Shown in pieces: positions 31,835-40,707 of a stretch of 64,000 nucleotides of DNA. Numbering within the stretch: the stretch's first letter is position 1; each line of letters begins with the position of its first letter. The position numbers were made by a program, and so were the translations under genes. Source of the DNA: Bacillota bacterium (GTDB lineage Bacteria; Bacillota; Clostridia; Oscillospirales; Ruminococcaceae); the NCBI GenBank assembly GCA_029572815.1, contig JAKPUQ010000089.1:1-64000 (forward strand), in the 5' to 3' direction. The notes beneath the pieces were generated by a model, which saw only the letters and a program-made list of their open reading frames with translations, was not told the origin of the DNA and searched no databases.

Positions 31835-31848
31835 AAATATTTATATGC

Positions 31849-32592
31849 CTACTGTCGATTGAGTGAGCAGGCCTTCCATAAGCCGCCGTCGTTTACAGCG
31901 TCAATGACCAGAGTCTGTGAGGCGCCGAAGTAGTCCACAGGAACTGTGAATGTAAATGAGCCGCCAGATACGTTGCTGACAGTGGGCTCGCCTGTGTAGC
32001 TGTATCCGCAGCCTCTGCCGCCCTGTAAATAGTAAAGTTCGCCGTTGAATTCCTTGAACATGGGAACGTCGCCTGTGTATATCTCATTGTATTTGTAGAG
32101 CAGGTCGCCGCATATCCTTGACTCAACGTAGGTCTCAACGTCCCAGAGGGAGTAGAAACGTGGGTCGGTCACGTTGGAATATCTGTACATACCGTCATCT
32201 ATAACATCGCCGCCTGTGCTGACAGCGCCGCCGTCCAGCATATCGATATCGTTGAGATTGATCATAATGCTCTTTGCGGCTGTGATGTACTCAGGTGAAA
32301 CATTGTTTCCCTGAGGAGCAGCTGTGGTCTGAGGAGCAGTTATCTCGGGAGCCTTCTGCTCGGGAGCTTTGGTCTCCTGAGGAGCCGCAGCTGTAGTGGC
32401 GGCCTGTGTAGCCGCGGGAGTATTGGAAGCCGGTGCATTCTCCTCCTGTGCAGCTGTGGTGTAGGGAGTTACCTCTATGTTGAACTGCTGTGCAGAGCGT
32501 GAGGAAGTGCCGCTGTAGGTCTCAACTGTGCAGGAAGCGAGACTTGCGCAGAGAAGTGCGGAAGCTGTTATAGAAGCGAATATCTTATTCAT
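31849..32592 (-). CDS. Lipoprotein with Thr/Ala/Pro-rich linker, unknown domain
   Basis: 247 residues. Lipobox LASC (Cys21) follows a signal helix; residues ~40-95 are a low-complexity Ala/Thr/Pro/Gln linker, suitable to span the cell wall. The C-terminal ~150 residues form an unassigned domain (SIMINLNDIDMLDGG, DPRFYSLWDVETYVES, GGSFTFTVPVDYFGASQTLV). Probably a surface protein; function unknown. Single-gene unit with its own promoter and terminator. Confidence 0.82.
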   Translation of the reverse strand: MNKIFASITASALLCASLASCTVETYSGTSSRSAQQFNIEVTPYTTAAQEENAPASNTPAATQAATTAAAPQETKAPEQKAPEITAPQTTAAPQGNNVSPEYITAAKSIMINLNDIDMLDGGAVSTGGDVIDDGMYRYSNVTDPRFYSLWDVETYVESRICGDLLYKYNEIYTGDVPMFKEFNGELYYLQGGRGCGYSYTGEPTVSNVSGGSFTFTVPVDYFGASQTLVIDAVNDGGLWKACSLNRQ

Positions 32593-32634
32593 ATTTTACC
32601 TTCTTTCGTGCATAACTTATCAGTATGTAATTAT

Positions 32635-32663
32635 ATGATACACATTTTCAGCGGCTTTTTCAA
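32635..32663 (-). promoter_or_regulatory. Promoter of the lipoprotein gene
   Basis: Minus strand TTGAAA (32658-32663), 17-base spacer, TATCAT (32635-32640). Confidence 0.6.
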
Positions 32664-32771
32664 GAGTGAAAATCACCGAACTTCAGCCTTCTGAGCGGAA
32701 TTTTTAGTATATATAGCCATGAACGGCTCCTGTCGGACAGCATAGTGCTGCCATTCACTGATAAAAACGAT

Positions 32772-32803
32772 GTCCCGAAGCAGTTTTTCAGCCGCTTCGG
32801 GAC
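32772..32803 (-). terminator. Terminator of trpB2
   Basis: GTCCCGAAGC / GCTTCGGGAC stem, then ATCGTTTTTATC on the minus strand, 34 bases after the trpB2 stop. Confidence 0.85.
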
Positions 32804-32836
32804 TATTTGTATTATCTCATGAACACTTTTTTATTT

Positions 32837-34213
32837 TCAGCCCTCGATCTTAGGGAGGTTTGCGAGAGACTTTGCGATCTCCTCGTCTGTGGGGATATAG
32901 TCGCTCATCTTGCCATCGTTGAATGCGCCGTAAGCGTACATATCAAAGTAGCCTGTACCTGTGAGGCCGAAGAGGATAGTCTTCTCCTCGCCTGTCTCCT
33001 TGCACTTGAGAGCCTCGTCGATAGCAGCGCGGATAGCGTGGCTGCTCTCGGGGGCGGGAAGGATTCCCTCAACTCTTGCGAACATCTCAGCTGCCTCGAA
33101 TACAGAGGTCTGCTCAACTGAGCGAGCCTCCATGAGTCCCTGATCGTAGAGCTCTGAGAGGATAGCGCTCATGCCGTGGTAGCGGAGACCGCCTGCATGG
33201 TTGGGCGAAGGCATGAAGCCGCTGCCCAGTGTGTACATCTTCTGGAGGGGGCAGATCTTGCCTGTGTCACAGAAGTCATAAGCGTAGGTACCTCTTGTAA
33301 GGCTGGGGCATGATGCAGGCTCAACAGCGACGAACTGATAGTCTGCCTCGCCGCGGAGCTTCTCACCCATGAAGGGAGCGATAAGACCGCCAAGGTTTGA
33401 ACCGCCGCCTGCGCAGCCGATGATAGTGTCGGGCTTGATGCCGTACTTGTCCATAGCTGCCTTAGCCTCGAGACCAATGATGGTCTGGTGGAGGAGCACC
33501 TGTGAGAGCACGCTTCCGAGAACATAGCGGTAGCCCTCCTTTGTTGTAGCTGCCTCAACAGCCTCTGAGATAGCGCAGCCAAGGCTTCCGTTGGTATCGG
33601 GGAATTCAGCCAGGATCTTTCTTCCAACCTCAGTTGTGTTTGAAGGTGAGGGAGTTACGTTTGCACCGTAGGTACGCATTACCTCGCGGCGGAAGGGTTT
33701 CTGCTCGTAGCTTACCTTAACCATGTATACGTTGCAGTCAAGGTCGAAGTATGAGCAGGCCATTGAGAGAGCTGTGCCCCACTGACCTGCGCCTGTCTCT
33801 GTAGTAACGCCCTTGAGGCCCTGCTTCTTTGCGTAGTAAGCCTGTGCGATAGCGGAGTTGAGCTTGTGGCTTCCGCTGGTGTTGTTGCCCTCGAACTTGT
33901 AGTAGATCTTAGCGGGAGTTCCCAGCTTCTTCTCAAGGAAGTAAGCTCTTACCAGGGGAGAGGGACGGAACATCTTGTAGAAGTCCTGTATCTCCTGGGG
34001 AATGTCAATATAGGGAGTGGTCTCGTCCAGCTCCTGCTTAGCCAGCTCCTCACAGAAAACGTGGCTCAGGTCCTCAAGTGTACAGGGCTTGCCTGTAGCG
34101 GGATTGAGGAGGGGAGCAGGCTTCTTCTTCATATCAGCGCGTACATTGTACCACTGCTTGGGAAGCTCATTTTCTTCCAGATAAATTTTGTAAGGTATTC
34201 TCTCGTTTGACAT
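32837..34213 (-). CDS. trpB: Tryptophan synthase beta chain, TrpB2 type
   Basis: 458 residues, the long TrpB2 form (classical TrpB is about 400). The PLP lysine lies in EGNNTSGSHKLNSAIAQAYY, the phosphate loop is GCAGGGSNLGG, and ETGAGQWGTALSMA is the conserved substrate region. It joins indole and serine to make tryptophan. No trpA or other trp genes are nearby, typical of TrpB2, which can use free indole, so this may be an indole-salvage enzyme. ATG after AAAAGGAGAATTTACT. Controlled by the Trp T-box upstream. Confidence 0.95.
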   Translation of the reverse strand: MSNERIPYKIYLEENELPKQWYNVRADMKKKPAPLLNPATGKPCTLEDLSHVFCEELAKQELDETTPYIDIPQEIQDFYKMFRPSPLVRAYFLEKKLGTPAKIYYKFEGNNTSGSHKLNSAIAQAYYAKKQGLKGVTTETGAGQWGTALSMACSYFDLDCNVYMVKVSYEQKPFRREVMRTYGANVTPSPSNTTEVGRKILAEFPDTNGSLGCAISEAVEAATTKEGYRYVLGSVLSQVLLHQTIIGLEAKAAMDKYGIKPDTIIGCAGGGSNLGGLIAPFMGEKLRGEADYQFVAVEPASCPSLTRGTYAYDFCDTGKICPLQKMYTLGSGFMPSPNHAGGLRYHGMSAILSELYDQGLMEARSVEQTSVFEAAEMFARVEGILPAPESSHAIRAAIDEALKCKETGEEKTILFGLTGTGYFDMYAYGAFNDGKMSDYIPTDEEIAKSLANLPKIEG

Positions 34214-34275
34214 AGTAAATTCTCCTTTTCGTCAGTTTTGGATCGTGTGTACTATGCCGAGACGGAATATAAAAA

Positions 34276-34615
34276 GGCTCCTGTCCCAGCATTAATTCTG
34301 CCGGGACAGAAGCCGTAAAACTTCTGCGGTGCCACCCTGCTTGACGCTCAGCGTCCACTCGATCTGTACATATATACAGTGGTTTTGTTAACGCAGACCC
34401 TTCTGCGTCTTGCCTACACAGTGCGTATTGTCAAATGCCGTACAGCTGTCATTCTGTTTTGTCCGTCCTGAAGTCTGTACAACGTCTGTCTGCGCATACA
34501 GTCGATACTGACCGCGCCGCACCTTCAGCTCGCCCTCGGAAGCCCATTCGCTCTGAACTGCATATCTGCTCTCACCTGCCGCAGACTCTCTGAAATGCAG
34601 AGACATGAGTTACTA
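34276..34615 (-). ncRNA. T-box riboswitch, tryptophan type
   Basis: Minus-strand leader of trpB2. Visible parts: stem I start (AGAGAGTCTGCGGCAGGTGAGAG minus its last residues, near 34570-34592), a specifier region GAATGGGCTTCCGAG with codon TGG (34544-34546), the T-box AGGGTGGCACCGCAGAAG (34321-34338) and a terminator stem GGCTTCTGTCCC / GGGACAGGAGCC with TTTTT (34276-34314). Uncharged tRNA-Trp should stabilise the antiterminator and switch on trpB2. Confidence 0.93.
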
Positions 34616-34642
34616 TTCTTCTTCATCGGTTTACCAAGGTGA

Positions 34643-34671
34643 ATTATATCATATATAAGGCGATATGTCAA
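34643..34671 (-). promoter_or_regulatory. Promoter of the trpB2 leader
   Basis: Minus strand TTGACA (34666-34671), 17-base spacer, TATAAT (34643-34648). Confidence 0.9.
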
Positions 34672-34792
34672 GTGCGGCGGCTGAAATTCCCCAAAATGCC
34701 GAAAAATCAGAGTGATGAGCAGTAGAAAAGTGTTGTAAAATTGAAAAAGCCGCAGAATTGGCAGAGCCATTTCGGCTAAGCCGCGAACGATA

Positions 34793-34814
34793 AACGGTCC
34801 CCGAAGGGACCGTT
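34793..34814. terminator. Hairpin downstream of the XRE gene
   Basis: AACGGTCCC / GGGACCGTT stem with a four-base loop, 112 bases after the stop at 34927. The remaining 34672-34926 gap holds no gene that I can support. Confidence 0.6.
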
Positions 34815-34926
34815 GTTTGCCTTATGAAACCTTCCTATTACCCGTAATAGAACAGATATATAGGGAAATTGCGGAAAAAGCCTTTTCAACAGCTGCGAAA
34901 AGTGGTATAATAATAAGGTGTACAGC

Positions 34927-35643
34927 TTACTTGATGTCGCTCCTGTACTTTGCACGGGTGCGCGAGATGCTCTCCTCGCTCCTCTTTATAAGGTTTAGCA
35001 GGGACGATGAGTACTGGGCGAAATCCTTCTGGAGAGTAGCTGTGGTAACATAGAGGGTATCGAAATTGTCTACGCAGTCATTTCCGTCAAGGGCTATTCC
35101 GCTGGAAGTCGCCTTGATATTGGCTTCACTCATGGATACGATAGCGTTGGCACTGTCATTTGCGATCACCTTGGGTATGCGGAAAAGCTTCTGGTCATTG
35201 TGTGGGTTTGCGTTGTAGACGATACGGAAAAGCTTGTACACCGAGAGCATAAGGTAGGACGATACCTCCTTGATGAGGGTGATGCTGTTTGCCTTCTGAG
35301 CAAGGCTGAACAGCAGGCTTATGGAGTTGTTGATTATTCTTCTGTTGAAGTTGATTATCTCAGGCGAGGGCATCTTCATGCTGTTGTTGCCGTCATCATC
35401 GGGAATATCCTCGATAGTTATGGTCTTTCCCTCGGGCTCGGGAGTTCTTCCCAGCAGGTAGTCACAGGAAACGTTGTAGTAATCAGCTATCTTTACGAGG
35501 AAGTTGAGACCGCATTCACGGATGCCCTTCTCATAGTGAGAGAGCAGAGCCTGGGATATACCGAGGTCCGTAGCAGCCTGCTTCTGGCTTATATGTCTTT
35601 CCTTACGCTGCAAAGTGATAATTCTTGCGAAATCTGAGTTCAT
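34927..35643 (-). CDS. XRE-family helix-turn-helix regulator
   Basis: 238 residues from the ATG at 35643 (GGGAGG upstream). HTH: RIITLQRKERHISQKQAATD and LGISQALLSHYEKGIRECGL, followed by YNVSCDYLLGRT, a standard Cro/C1 domain. The remaining ~160 residues are a helical domain (ISLLFSLAQKANSITLIKEV) with no known signal-sensing fold. Similar regulators are common in Clostridia as global or developmental regulators; target unknown. Single gene, divergent from the histidine phosphatase. Confidence 0.88.
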   Translation of the reverse strand: MNSDFARIITLQRKERHISQKQAATDLGISQALLSHYEKGIRECGLNFLVKIADYYNVSCDYLLGRTPEPEGKTITIEDIPDDDGNNSMKMPSPEIINFNRRIINNSISLLFSLAQKANSITLIKEVSSYLMLSVYKLFRIVYNANPHNDQKLFRIPKVIANDSANAIVSMSEANIKATSSGIALDGNDCVDNFDTLYVTTATLQKDFAQYSSSLLNLIKRSEESISRTRAKYRSDIK

Positions 35644-35688
35644 TGAAAAAACCTCCCGAAATTTATTTACTAAAAATCCGTTACTATT

Positions 35689-35717
35689 ATTATAATACAA
35701 AATGTATAATTTGTAAA
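35689..35717 (-). promoter_or_regulatory. Promoter of the XRE gene
   Basis: Minus strand TTTACA (35712-35717), 17-base spacer, TATAAT (35689-35694). Confidence 0.8.
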
Positions 35718-35880
35718 TATGGAGAAGTATGAAAGAATTAGAGAAAAAAATCGGCACTTTTCGTTAATTTTACTAAGAGTTAAAAAAACGAGCAGTAAAT
35801 TTGTGCAAAATTATCCTATCTGTATGTTTGAGAAGCTTCGTGACTGTGTTTCACAGGACATTTTATAAAAGGAGACCTAT

Positions 35881-36519
35881 ATGAAAGGCTACAGGATAAG
35901 CGTTCTCCGTCACGGTATGACGGAGGCAAACGAAAAAGGCGTCTATATCGGCAGTACAGACCTGCCCCTTTCCGACAAGGGAGCTGCGGAGCTGGCTGCA
36001 AAGACTGACGAGTATGACTACCCCAGGGTGCACAGGGTCTATTCCTCGCCTCTGCGCCGATGTACGGAGACCGCGGAGATACTCTTCCCCGATACTGAGC
36101 TCTGTACCGTGGACGACCTGAGAGAGCTGAATTTCGGCGAATTTGAAAACAAGAGCATTGATGAGCTGGCAAGGCGCAAGGACTACAATGACTGGCTCAG
36201 AGGCGGCAAGGACGCCCGTCCACCCAAGGGCGAGAGCCTTGAGGAGATGACCGCCAGAACATATAAGGCTGTCCACAGCGTAATAACCGATATGATGGAA
36301 AACGGGCTCACCCACTGTGCCATTATAACTCACGGCGGCATCATATCCAATATGCTCAGCTGCTTCGGACTGCCCAAATACGACGCAAAGACCCTCAGCT
36401 GCGACTTCGGCATGGGCTTCGATATAATCGTTACGGCTCAGATGTGGCTGAATTCTCAGGCATTCGAGATACTGGGATACTGCCCCTATGACAGGCTCCC
36501 CTCGGAGGAGGACGAATAA
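35881..36519 (+). CDS. Histidine phosphatase family protein (PGM/CobC-like)
   Basis: 212 residues. SVLRHGMTEANEKGVYIGSTD has the catalytic RHG, VYSSPLRRCTETAEIL the second arginine, and AIITHGGIISNML the second histidine, so the branch-1 catalytic set is complete. Substrate (alpha-ribazole phosphate, phosphoglycerate or other) is not decided; no cobalamin genes lie next to it. ATG after AAAAGGAGACCTAT. Probably the first gene of the run to luxS (gaps of 54 bases, then overlaps). Confidence 0.88.
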   Translation: MKGYRISVLRHGMTEANEKGVYIGSTDLPLSDKGAAELAAKTDEYDYPRVHRVYSSPLRRCTETAEILFPDTELCTVDDLRELNFGEFENKSIDELARRKDYNDWLRGGKDARPPKGESLEEMTARTYKAVHSVITDMMENGLTHCAIITHGGIISNMLSCFGLPKYDAKTLSCDFGMGFDIIVTAQMWLNSQAFEILGYCPYDRLPSEEDE

Positions 36520-36573
36520 TCGGGCTCAGACAGTCAATAATATCTGCAAGACCATTTTTACGGAGGCGCAGAT

Positions 36574-37440
36574 ATGAAGATAAAGGAGCTTATCCGCTAT
36601 TCAGGGCGGCTGCTGGAGGGCAGACGGGCAAGGACAATGGTGATATGCCTGCTTCCCTTCGGGGCGGAGCTGTTTTTCCGCTTCGCTGAGGCGGCGGTGT
36701 TCAGCCTGCTGCTGTATTTCGGCGGCAGTATGCCCATTGAGCTTTTCAGCGGCAGCAGCGCTGTGCAGCTCTCTGTTACGGGAGTATGCACACTGCTCAG
36801 GTGGCTGACGGCGGCTCCGCTGATGTACGGGGCGGCACAGAGGCTCTACCTCATCACCGCAGAGCTCCCGCACAGGAGGACAGTGCCATTTTCGCGGACA
36901 GTCCTCAACAAGCGCACTCTCAGACGCAGCATTTCCGCTGTCCTTTGGACAAGAGTCCTTGGACTTCTTGCACTGGTGCCCCTTATCTTCTTCGGAGCCT
37001 GGGGCTATGAGCTCCTCAGGGGAAGGCTTCGGGGCACAGAGCTGTTTCTTGCGGCAAATGCAGTGTTTCTCGGAGCGGTATCGGCGGTGTTGTGGCTGTC
37101 ACTGAAGCTGAGCTTCGCGGCGGTGCCCTTCCTGCTGGCAAGGTATCCACAGCTGACGGCTTTCCGCATAGTATTGCGCTCCGTAGGCTTCATGAGGGGC
37201 AGAAAGCGTGTGCTTCTCGGGCTTTTAGCGGTATATCTTCCGCAGATGCTGACCATTGCGGGGCTTCCCTATGCGCTCATGAGGCTCATGACCGCATTTT
37301 CGCTGAGTATTGACATTTTCATCAGGGAGGACGAATATCTTGAAACGGATAGAGCTGACTGTGGACAGCGAAAAGCCCGTAACGCTGGAAAAATTTCTCG
37401 TAAAAAAGGGCGTGTCAAGGCGGCTGCTGACAAGGCTTAA
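36574..37440 (+). CDS. Multi-span membrane protein, unknown
   Basis: 288 residues, five or six hydrophobic segments (VICLLPFGAELFFRF, AVFSLLLYFGGS, LLALVPLIFFGAWGYELL, FLGAVSAVLWLSLKLSFAAV, LLGLLAVYLPQMLTIAGLPY) and a very basic C-terminal tail (RKARNAGKISRKKGRVKAA). The pattern is reminiscent of the DUF975 group, but I am not certain. GGAGGCGCAGAT precedes the ATG. The last 101 bases overlap the start of the RluA gene. Confidence 0.7.
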   Translation: MKIKELIRYSGRLLEGRRARTMVICLLPFGAELFFRFAEAAVFSLLLYFGGSMPIELFSGSSAVQLSVTGVCTLLRWLTAAPLMYGAAQRLYLITAELPHRRTVPFSRTVLNKRTLRRSISAVLWTRVLGLLALVPLIFFGAWGYELLRGRLRGTELFLAANAVFLGAVSAVLWLSLKLSFAAVPFLLARYPQLTAFRIVLRSVGFMRGRKRVLLGLLAVYLPQMLTIAGLPYALMRLMTAFSLSIDIFIREDEYLETDRADCGQRKARNAGKISRKKGRVKAAADKA

Positions 37441-38206
37441 ACGTGTGGAGGGCGGCATGACCCGCGGCGGCGGGACTGTCCGCAGCATTGACACCGTGAA
37501 TAAAGGGGACGTCATAGTTCTTGCCCTTGAGGACGACAGCTTTCTTGAGCCAAACGGCGCCCTCAATGTGCCCATAGCTTTTGAGAATGAGAGCCTTGTG
37601 GTGTTTGACAAGCCCAGCGGTATGCCCGTCCACCCCTCGGTAAAGCATCAGGGGGACACTGTTGGCAATTTCTTCGCCCACCGCTATCCCGGGCTCACCT
37701 TTAGACCTGTGAACAGGCTGGATCGCGACACCTCGGGGCTGTGTATCATCGCAAAGGACGCTCTTGCGGCAAAGCTTCTCCAGGGAAGCTGCAAAAAGGT
37801 GTACTATGCGGCAGTTCACGGGGATATCCCCGAAAGGGGCACCATCGACGCTCCCATAGCAAGGGAGAGGGAGTCCATAATCCTGCGCTGTGTCCGTGAG
37901 GATGGTCAGCGCGCCGTGACTCACTACACTAAGCTGCTTGGCAGCGAAAGGTACTCCCTTGCGGAGATAGACCTTGAAACGGGACGAACCCACCAGATAA
38001 GGGTGCATTTTGCTCATATCGGAGCTCCTCTCGCAGGGGACGACCTCTACGGCGGGCTCCGTGATGATATAACAAGACAGGCTCTCCACTGCGGCAGGCT
38101 CAGCTTCAATGACCCGCTGACAGGTGAGCCCATAACAGTTTCCTCGGAGCTTCCCGGGGATATAAAAGCGTTATTTCCAACAGGAGGTATAATATGGAAA
38201 AGATAG
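37340..38206 (+). CDS. RluA-family pseudouridine synthase
   Basis: 288 residues from a TTG at 37340, chosen because AGGGAGGACGAATATC sits just before it; an ATG at 37310 is possible but lacks a site. S4-like N-terminus (VTLEKFLVKKGVSRRLLTRL) is followed by the catalytic PVNRLDRDTSGLCIIAK, with the aspartate of the RluA group, and LETGRTHQIRVHFAHIGAPL. Converts uridines in rRNA or tRNA to pseudouridine; exact sites unknown. Overlaps both neighbours (membrane gene and luxS). Confidence 0.9.
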   Translation: MKRIELTVDSEKPVTLEKFLVKKGVSRRLLTRLKRVEGGMTRGGGTVRSIDTVNKGDVIVLALEDDSFLEPNGALNVPIAFENESLVVFDKPSGMPVHPSVKHQGDTVGNFFAHRYPGLTFRPVNRLDRDTSGLCIIAKDALAAKLLQGSCKKVYYAAVHGDIPERGTIDAPIARERESIILRCVREDGQRAVTHYTKLLGSERYSLAEIDLETGRTHQIRVHFAHIGAPLAGDDLYGGLRDDITRQALHCGRLSFNDPLTGEPITVSSELPGDIKALFPTGGIIWKR

Positions 38207-38667
38207 CAAGCTTTCAGGTAGACCACACAAAATTCAGCGTAGGTATGTACATATCCCGTATTGACGATGACATTGTTACATACGACGTCCGCATGGTGAA
38301 GCCCAACGGCGGCGTATATCTGGAGACTCCCTCCATGCACACCATCGAGCACCTTTTTGCCACCTTTGCAAGAAATTCAGAGTTCGGCAAGAACATCGTC
38401 TATGTAGGACCCATGGGCTGCCGCACGGGATTTTACCTGCTCACAAGGGGACTTTCCCACGAAAACGCCATAAAGCTGGTGCGTGACGCCTACACCTTCA
38501 TCAGGGATTACAATGACGAGATACCCGGCTGCACAGAGGTAGAGTGCGGAAACTATCGCGAGCACGACCTTGCTTCCGCAAAGAAGGACGTTGTGCCTCT
38601 TCTGGAGAAGCTTCAGGACTACACAGTGGAAATGCTGGACTATTCCTGGCACTTCGACAAGAACTGA
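38194..38667 (+). CDS. luxS: S-ribosylhomocysteine lyase
   Basis: 157 residues. The metal ligands are in HTIEHL (His49, His53 with Glu52) and in EVECGNY (Cys118), and GPMGCRTGFYL carries the catalytic Cys76. It splits S-ribosylhomocysteine into homocysteine and DPD, the precursor of AI-2, in the activated methyl cycle. ATG after CAACAGGAGGTATAAT, inside the end of the RluA gene (13-base overlap), so the two are translationally coupled. Confidence 0.97.
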   Translation: MEKIASFQVDHTKFSVGMYISRIDDDIVTYDVRMVKPNGGVYLETPSMHTIEHLFATFARNSEFGKNIVYVGPMGCRTGFYLLTRGLSHENAIKLVRDAYTFIRDYNDEIPGCTEVECGNYREHDLASAKKDVVPLLEKLQDYTVEMLDYSWHFDKN

Positions 38668-38720
38668 GCATACAGCGGCATGGGACGCATACCCTTCAAA
38701 GCATAAGCGATAAAAGAAAC

Positions 38721-38743
38721 AGAGGCGGATATTATCCGCCTCT
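38721..38743 (+). terminator. Hairpin after luxS
   Basis: AGAGGCGGAT / ATCCGCCTCT stem with a three-base loop, 54 bases after the luxS stop. No long T-tract, but a strong stem. Confidence 0.65.
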
Positions 38744-38784
38744 GCTGATAACTGAGCACTTACAACTCATCACTAAACTTTCAC

Positions 38785-38813
38785 TTGATATTATTAAAAA
38801 AATATGCTATAAT
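38785..38813 (+). promoter_or_regulatory. Promoter of the M23 peptidase gene
   Basis: TTGATA (38785-38790), 17-base spacer, TATAAT (38808-38813). Confidence 0.85.
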
Positions 38814-38878
38814 AAATAGTGCTGTTCTCAGGTGCAGACCGGGAACATATATTATCATGAAAGAAAGGAGCTGTTGTC

Positions 38879-40648
38879 ATGGATACGGAAAATCAGGACT
38901 TTTCCGCGGAAACAGGTGATATTGTACCTGCTGCCGGCGGTGAGAAGCTGAACTTCTTCGCAAGAGTGGGTCATTTTTCTGTGAAGGTAGGCGCTGCCCT
39001 GCTTCTTGGACTGGTCAAGGGTGTCAAGCTCATACTCTCAGAGTTGCTTGAGCTTGCTGTATCACTGCTGAAGGTGCTCCTTTGGATACTCAGGGAGCTG
39101 ACTGCTCCGCTGAGGGAACGATTCAATATAAACAAGGATATGCAGAAAAAGGTCATGAAGGCCAGAAAGGCAGGCAAGTCCGAGTACAACAAGGCACTGC
39201 TGGAGTTCTGGTGCTCATATCTTTTCGGCGAGGACGGCGTCTTCTATACCGCCTTCAACTATATCCTCCCCGTGGTTTCTGTAGCCTTCCTCATAGGTAT
39301 TATCCGCTACGGCTCGGGACTTGAATACGGTCTCAGCGTCGAGTACAACGGCAGGGAGATAGGCATGATAACCGCAGAGGCAGATTTTGAGGCTGCCGAG
39401 CAGGAGGTCCAGCAGAGAATAGCCTACGCCGACAGCGACGAGACCATCGACCTCTCCGCCAGATATTCCCTGCGTATCATAAATGAAAACGACAAGATAA
39501 TCTCATCGTCACAGCTGGCAAATGAAATGCTTGCCGCCTCCGACGAGGCTCTCACAGAGGCTTACGGTATCTACATCGATGGTAAGTTCATAGGCGCCGT
39601 TACCGATAAGGAGCCCGTACAGGACGCCCTCAACGAGAGGATACTCAACTACCGCGTTGACGGTGTGGTAAAGGATATATCCTACAAGAACAATATCGAA
39701 TATTCACATGGTATCTACCTTGCAAGCAGCGTTATGGACAAAAAGGCTGCCATAGACCTGCTCACCTCCTCAAAGGAGAAAAAGGCTGTATATATCGCTC
39801 AGAAGGGGGATACTGCCGTAACCATAGCCCAGAAGTACAATATGGACCTCGACAAGCTTGAGGAGCTCAACGAGGGCATCACCAAGAAGTGCAGCAAGGG
39901 TATGATAGTAAACGTCATTGAGACAGAGAGCTACCTTCCCATACAGTATGTCCGCGAAATGGACCCCGTTACCTTCCTTGACTATGAGACCGTGGAGGTA
40001 GAGACCAGCTCCCTCAACGTGGGCGTAAGAGACACACTTGTGGTGGGCAGGCGAGGTGAAAAGACCAGCCATATCGAGATAACCTACGTTGACGGCAAGG
40101 AGTACTCCCGCAAGACCATAAGCAGCAAGATAACCAAGGAGCCTGTGGTTGAGAAGATAGGCATAGGTATCTACGCCGCAAGACCTGACAGCCCTGATAC
40201 TATACTGACTGGCTCCGGCGAGTTCGCATGGCCTGTTGACGGCGGCTGGGTAAGCGACGGCTTCGGCGGCGAGAGAAACCACAAGGGCATGGATATAGCG
40301 GCTTCAACGGGTACGGAGATATATGCCGCTGCTGACGGAGAGGTAGTCTCCGCAGGCTGGAACATAGGCGGCTACGGCTACTTCGTGCAGATAGGCCATA
40401 CAGATGAATACCAGACAGTTTACGGTCATATGAGCGAGGTGCTGGTATCCGACGGCCAGTATGTCTCCCGCGGACAGCTCATCGGACTTGTGGGCAATAC
40501 GGGTAATTCTTTCGGCTCACACTGTCATTTCGAGGTAAGGCACCTGGGAATATGCCTTGACCCGGCACTCTTCCTCAACACCACCAACAGCTTCAACACA
40601 GAGGCTGACAAGAAGAAGGAAGAGGACAAGAAAAAGGATAAAAACTGA
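38879..40648 (+). CDS. Membrane-anchored M23 endopeptidase with LysM and G5 domains
   Basis: 589 residues. Residues ~25-75 are hydrophobic/amphipathic, and a membrane helix near 130-147 (YILPVVSVAFLIGIIRYGSG) anchors the protein outside. Then LysM (~305-350, YIAQKGDTAVTIAQKYNMDL), G5 (~362-430, ETSSLNVGVRDTLVVGRRGE) and a C-terminal peptidase M23 with GGERNHKGMDIAA, VYGHMSEVL and GSHCHFEVRHLG, all zinc ligands present. It probably cuts peptidoglycan crosslinks in growth or sporulation. Ends with a Lys/Asp-rich tail. Confidence 0.93.
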   Translation: MDTENQDFSAETGDIVPAAGGEKLNFFARVGHFSVKVGAALLLGLVKGVKLILSELLELAVSLLKVLLWILRELTAPLRERFNINKDMQKKVMKARKAGKSEYNKALLEFWCSYLFGEDGVFYTAFNYILPVVSVAFLIGIIRYGSGLEYGLSVEYNGREIGMITAEADFEAAEQEVQQRIAYADSDETIDLSARYSLRIINENDKIISSSQLANEMLAASDEALTEAYGIYIDGKFIGAVTDKEPVQDALNERILNYRVDGVVKDISYKNNIEYSHGIYLASSVMDKKAAIDLLTSSKEKKAVYIAQKGDTAVTIAQKYNMDLDKLEELNEGITKKCSKGMIVNVIETESYLPIQYVREMDPVTFLDYETVEVETSSLNVGVRDTLVVGRRGEKTSHIEITYVDGKEYSRKTISSKITKEPVVEKIGIGIYAARPDSPDTILTGSGEFAWPVDGGWVSDGFGGERNHKGMDIAASTGTEIYAAADGEVVSAGWNIGGYGYFVQIGHTDEYQTVYGHMSEVLVSDGQYVSRGQLIGLVGNTGNSFGSHCHFEVRHLGICLDPALFLNTTNSFNTEADKKKEEDKKKDKN

Positions 40649-40656
40649 CATAAATA

Positions 40657-40690
40657 AAGCCCCGAGGCGTTTCAAAGCGCTTCGGGGCTT
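40657..40690. terminator. Bidirectional terminator
   Basis: AAGCCCCGAG...TTCGGGGCTT stem between the convergent M23 and HIT genes. Confidence 0.85.
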
Positions 40691-40707
40691 CTTATTCGTC
40701 TGCTGTA

